Assembly (NCBI RefSeq): GCF_022539665.2
Contig: NC_081334.1
Location: 5,922,424-5,986,423, forward strand
Length of the DNA: 64,000 nucleotides
Source of the DNA: Daphnia carinata
Lineage: Eukaryota > Arthropoda > Branchiopoda > Diplostraca > Daphniidae
Direction of reading: 5' to 3'
Made by a program: the position numbers and the translations under genes. Below are positions 62,301 through 64,000 of the stretch, in pieces. The notes under the pieces were generated by a model. It was given only the letters and a program-made list of their open reading frames with translations, ran no database searches and was not told the DNA's origin. How positions within the stretch are numbered: the first letter of the stretch is position 1; each line of letters starts with the position of its first letter.

Positions 62301-63879
62301 TTCCAGTTTCATTTTGATTTTGATTTGTCGTGTATTAAAAAAGAAAAAAATAAGAAAAATTCTGGGTCCATGTTATTGAGAAAGGGGAAGGTGTCCCTTT
62401 CGTGACCAGGCATTCGAATAGAAGCACGTACACACCTGCCAGACACTCCATTCGCGTTTGTGGGTGGATCGAAAATCCCCTTTCTATTTTCACATTCGAT
62501 TCTCCTTTTAGTGGCTAGTTGTTCCATCCCCCCCCCCCCTCCTCTTTCTTTTTATTTCCGTTTTATTTTTTTCACGAGTTACGAGAGGGTGAATGCGATC
62601 GCTTAGCAAGAAAGCGCTTTACTGAAGGATATAAATGTCCTCGAGCCACGAACGGGAGGGATTCCGAATAGAATTCAACGTATTTATAGTCGACAAGATA
62701 AACAGTTTTTCTTTTCAGTTCAAAAGCATCTAAAAAATTCTCTTTTCAAATGGGGGATCGTACGATGTCGTAACATCACTTGACAATTTCAAAAGGGAAA
62801 TTTTATTTCACAAACCCGGGAGAGAGAGAGGGACGATCGACTCGGGAGAATCGGAGGGAAAGTTGATGATTTCGTGTTGTTTACTATAAATTAAGTAACG
62901 ATCCCTCTCTCTTGCGTACGTGAAATCACCGTCACGAGTTTTTTCTTACATCGTTTCGAAGAATACTGAGCAAAAAAAAAAAAAAATGGAATTAATTTGA
63001 TGGGATCACGAGGCAAATGGTGCGGGATCGTTACTTTTTCTCGGGACGTACGTTTACCTGTTGAAGGAGAAAACATTTGCGGGTGAAAGGATGCCCTCTT
63101 TTTTTTTTTTTTTTCTCTGTGAACATGTAATTCCATCCCGATTTTTTTTTTTTTTTTTTTTGTTATTGTTTGATTGAAAACGCGTCAAGTCACGGCGAGA
63201 TTTATGACCCGTCAGGATGGATTTCTTGTGGGAAATTCCGGCACTAGCAGCTGTGACACGGAACGTGTTTCGGTGCAGTTCAGTTTCCCCGGAGGGCCGA
63301 TGATCTTTGCGGCTGGGGATCGCCTTAGAATATTATTTATTATTATTTTTAAATACTTAAATCTACTACGCCGCGCTTTATTATGTATTCAATCGATAGT
63401 AATCCGTTACGAGATTAACTGGGTCGACTGGTAGGCCAAATCGATTAGCATCAACACATTTTTTCGTTTGATTTTCATTGGATTTCGTGAAATGCCCTGC
63501 GATGAAGACGTCGAGCGTGACCGCCTTGGCCTCTTTGATTTTCAAACGTTTCGTCCCCCCCCCCTCCCCTTTTGTTTTTCTTTTGAAATTCCAGTCATTC
63601 GTCATCATCATCGTGCCGTTTGATTGTTATGCCTGCACTTCATTTTTTTTTTTTTTTAATCGTGATTTTTATTTTAGGTGTTTGTCGAGGTGCTGGACGA
63701 GAATGATCACATCCCCCTGACGACCGAGCCCGTCTACTGGGTCCACGTCTCTGAGAATTCGCCGCCTCGGACGCCCGTCGTTCGCATTACGGCCATTGAC
63801 GGCGATCGCAACTCCAAGTTGACTTATCAACTCAAGGCCGGCAATCCGCAGAGCCTTTTTGACATTGATCCTAACACGG
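41935..63879 (+). CDS. kug: Fat-like protocadherin (FAT1-3/kugelei type), N-terminal part
   Basis: A giant cadherin of the planar-polarity and adhesion class; the window holds residues 1-1258. Exons are 41935-43518, 43607-43791, 44012-44597, 44713-45823, 61921-62027 and 63678-63879, all joining in frame. The first exons hold an Arg-rich start and a hydrophobic signal or anchor segment (residues 36-50). Cadherin repeats follow at about 43-178, 179-290, 291-410, 411-517, 518-625, 626-730, 773-880, 882-988, 989-1100 and 1101-1204, with an eleventh begun. Calcium-binding DxND or DxNE motifs close most repeats. YNASIYEN near the N-terminus and CRETGLGKKLLEMM after repeat 6 match FAT1-3 rather than Fat/FAT4. 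Repeat 2 ends in a divergent RVNQHEP, as FAT1 has QANECAP. Coding exons are much GC-richer than the introns. A second ATG (41941) has a stronger context. Confidence 0.93.
51077..51096. repeat. (TG)n microsatellite
   Basis: About ten TG units inside the 16-kb intron. Confidence 0.8.
53303..53329. repeat. Poly-T tract of about 27 nt
   Basis: Uninterrupted T run inside the 16-kb intron. Confidence 0.8.
53716..53734. repeat. Poly-G tract of 19 nt
   Basis: Uninterrupted G run on the plus strand, the longest G run I noted. Others occur near 36900, 47059, 53432 and 57526. Confidence 0.8.
56241..56267. repeat. (TTA)n microsatellite
   Basis: Eight or more ATT/TTA units. A similar tract lies at about 60865-60890. 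Confidence 0.8.
58491..58514. repeat. (AT)n tract
   Basis: Alternating TA/TC-interrupted dinucleotide tract in the 16-kb intron. Confidence 0.6.
59893..59918. repeat. (AC)13 microsatellite
   Basis: Thirteen AC units. Shorter CA tracts lie near 58132 and 59270. Confidence 0.8.
60505..60532. repeat. Poly-A tract of about 28 nt
   Basis: Uninterrupted A run near the 3' end of the 16-kb intron. Confidence 0.8.
62028..63677 (+). other. 1.65-kb intron of the cadherin gene
   Basis: GTAAGT donor and TTTTATTTTAG acceptor. Only low-complexity DNA was seen inside. Confidence 0.75.
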
Positions 63880-64000
63880 GTATGTTTTTGTTTTTAAACA
63901 TAATTTTTTTGTTTATTTTCTTCTCCCATAAATCATCATCTTCTCTTAAGAACATTTTCATCTCGCCACCCAAAACCCCTCCCCCTTCCCCTATCCGTTA
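63880..64000 (+). other. Start of next cadherin intron
   Basis: The exon ends ACGG|GTATGT inside cadherin repeat 11. The remaining bases are T-rich intron and the gene continues beyond the window. Confidence 0.7.

Overview
The window reads as arthropod nuclear DNA, most likely a branchiopod crustacean such as Daphnia. This is inferred from intron-rich genes with many 55-95 nt GT..AG introns, AT-rich non-coding DNA full of homopolymer T/A and G/C runs, and GC-rich coding exons. No species marker was seen, so the genus is an inference.

Layout. (1) About 3.7-4.9 kb, + strand: the last five exons of a Naa15-type NatA auxiliary subunit; its earlier exons are not recognisable and probably lie left of the window. 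(2) 5.75-6.5 kb, - strand: a complete four-exon dCMP deaminase, convergent with Naa15. (3) 6.8-16.7 kb: an accessory, repeat-rich tract. Its centre is a 4.08-kb palindromic element (7044-11126) with about 1.78-kb near-identical arms, matching termini and a 6-bp direct repeat (GATATT) on each side. Each arm carries a spliced-looking unit of unknown nature and one copy of a roughly 410-nt element with consecutive hairpins. A third, diverged copy of that element lies at 12.5 kb and keeps its hairpins, with one compensatory base-pair change. After copy 1 and after copy 3 comes a series of about 70-nt tRNA-like units, about a dozen in all. (4) 16.8-17.5 kb, - strand: an unidentified 183-residue gene with a likely 5'UTR intron. 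(5) 19.3-23.6 kb, + strand: a TATA promoter candidate, then a nine-exon SLAIN-family gene for a microtubule plus-end protein with SxIP motifs at its C-terminus. (6) 23.6-41.8 kb: about 18 kb without a recognisable gene; one possible orphan first exon at 24.55 kb. (7) 41.9 kb to the right edge, + strand: the N-terminal 1258 residues of a giant Fat-like cadherin (FAT1-3/kugelei type). It covers ten cadherin repeats and the start of an eleventh, and is interrupted by a 16-kb intron.

The recognised genes serve unrelated housekeeping or morphogenetic roles (N-terminal acetylation, dUMP supply, microtubule growth, planar polarity and adhesion) and show no operon-like link. The most unusual material is the 6.8-16.7 kb tract. 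There a covariation-supported hairpin element is twice followed by a tRNA-like array, which suggests a composite non-coding transcription unit or a mobile element of a type I cannot name. All exon boundaries were set by eye from splice consensus and reading frame.
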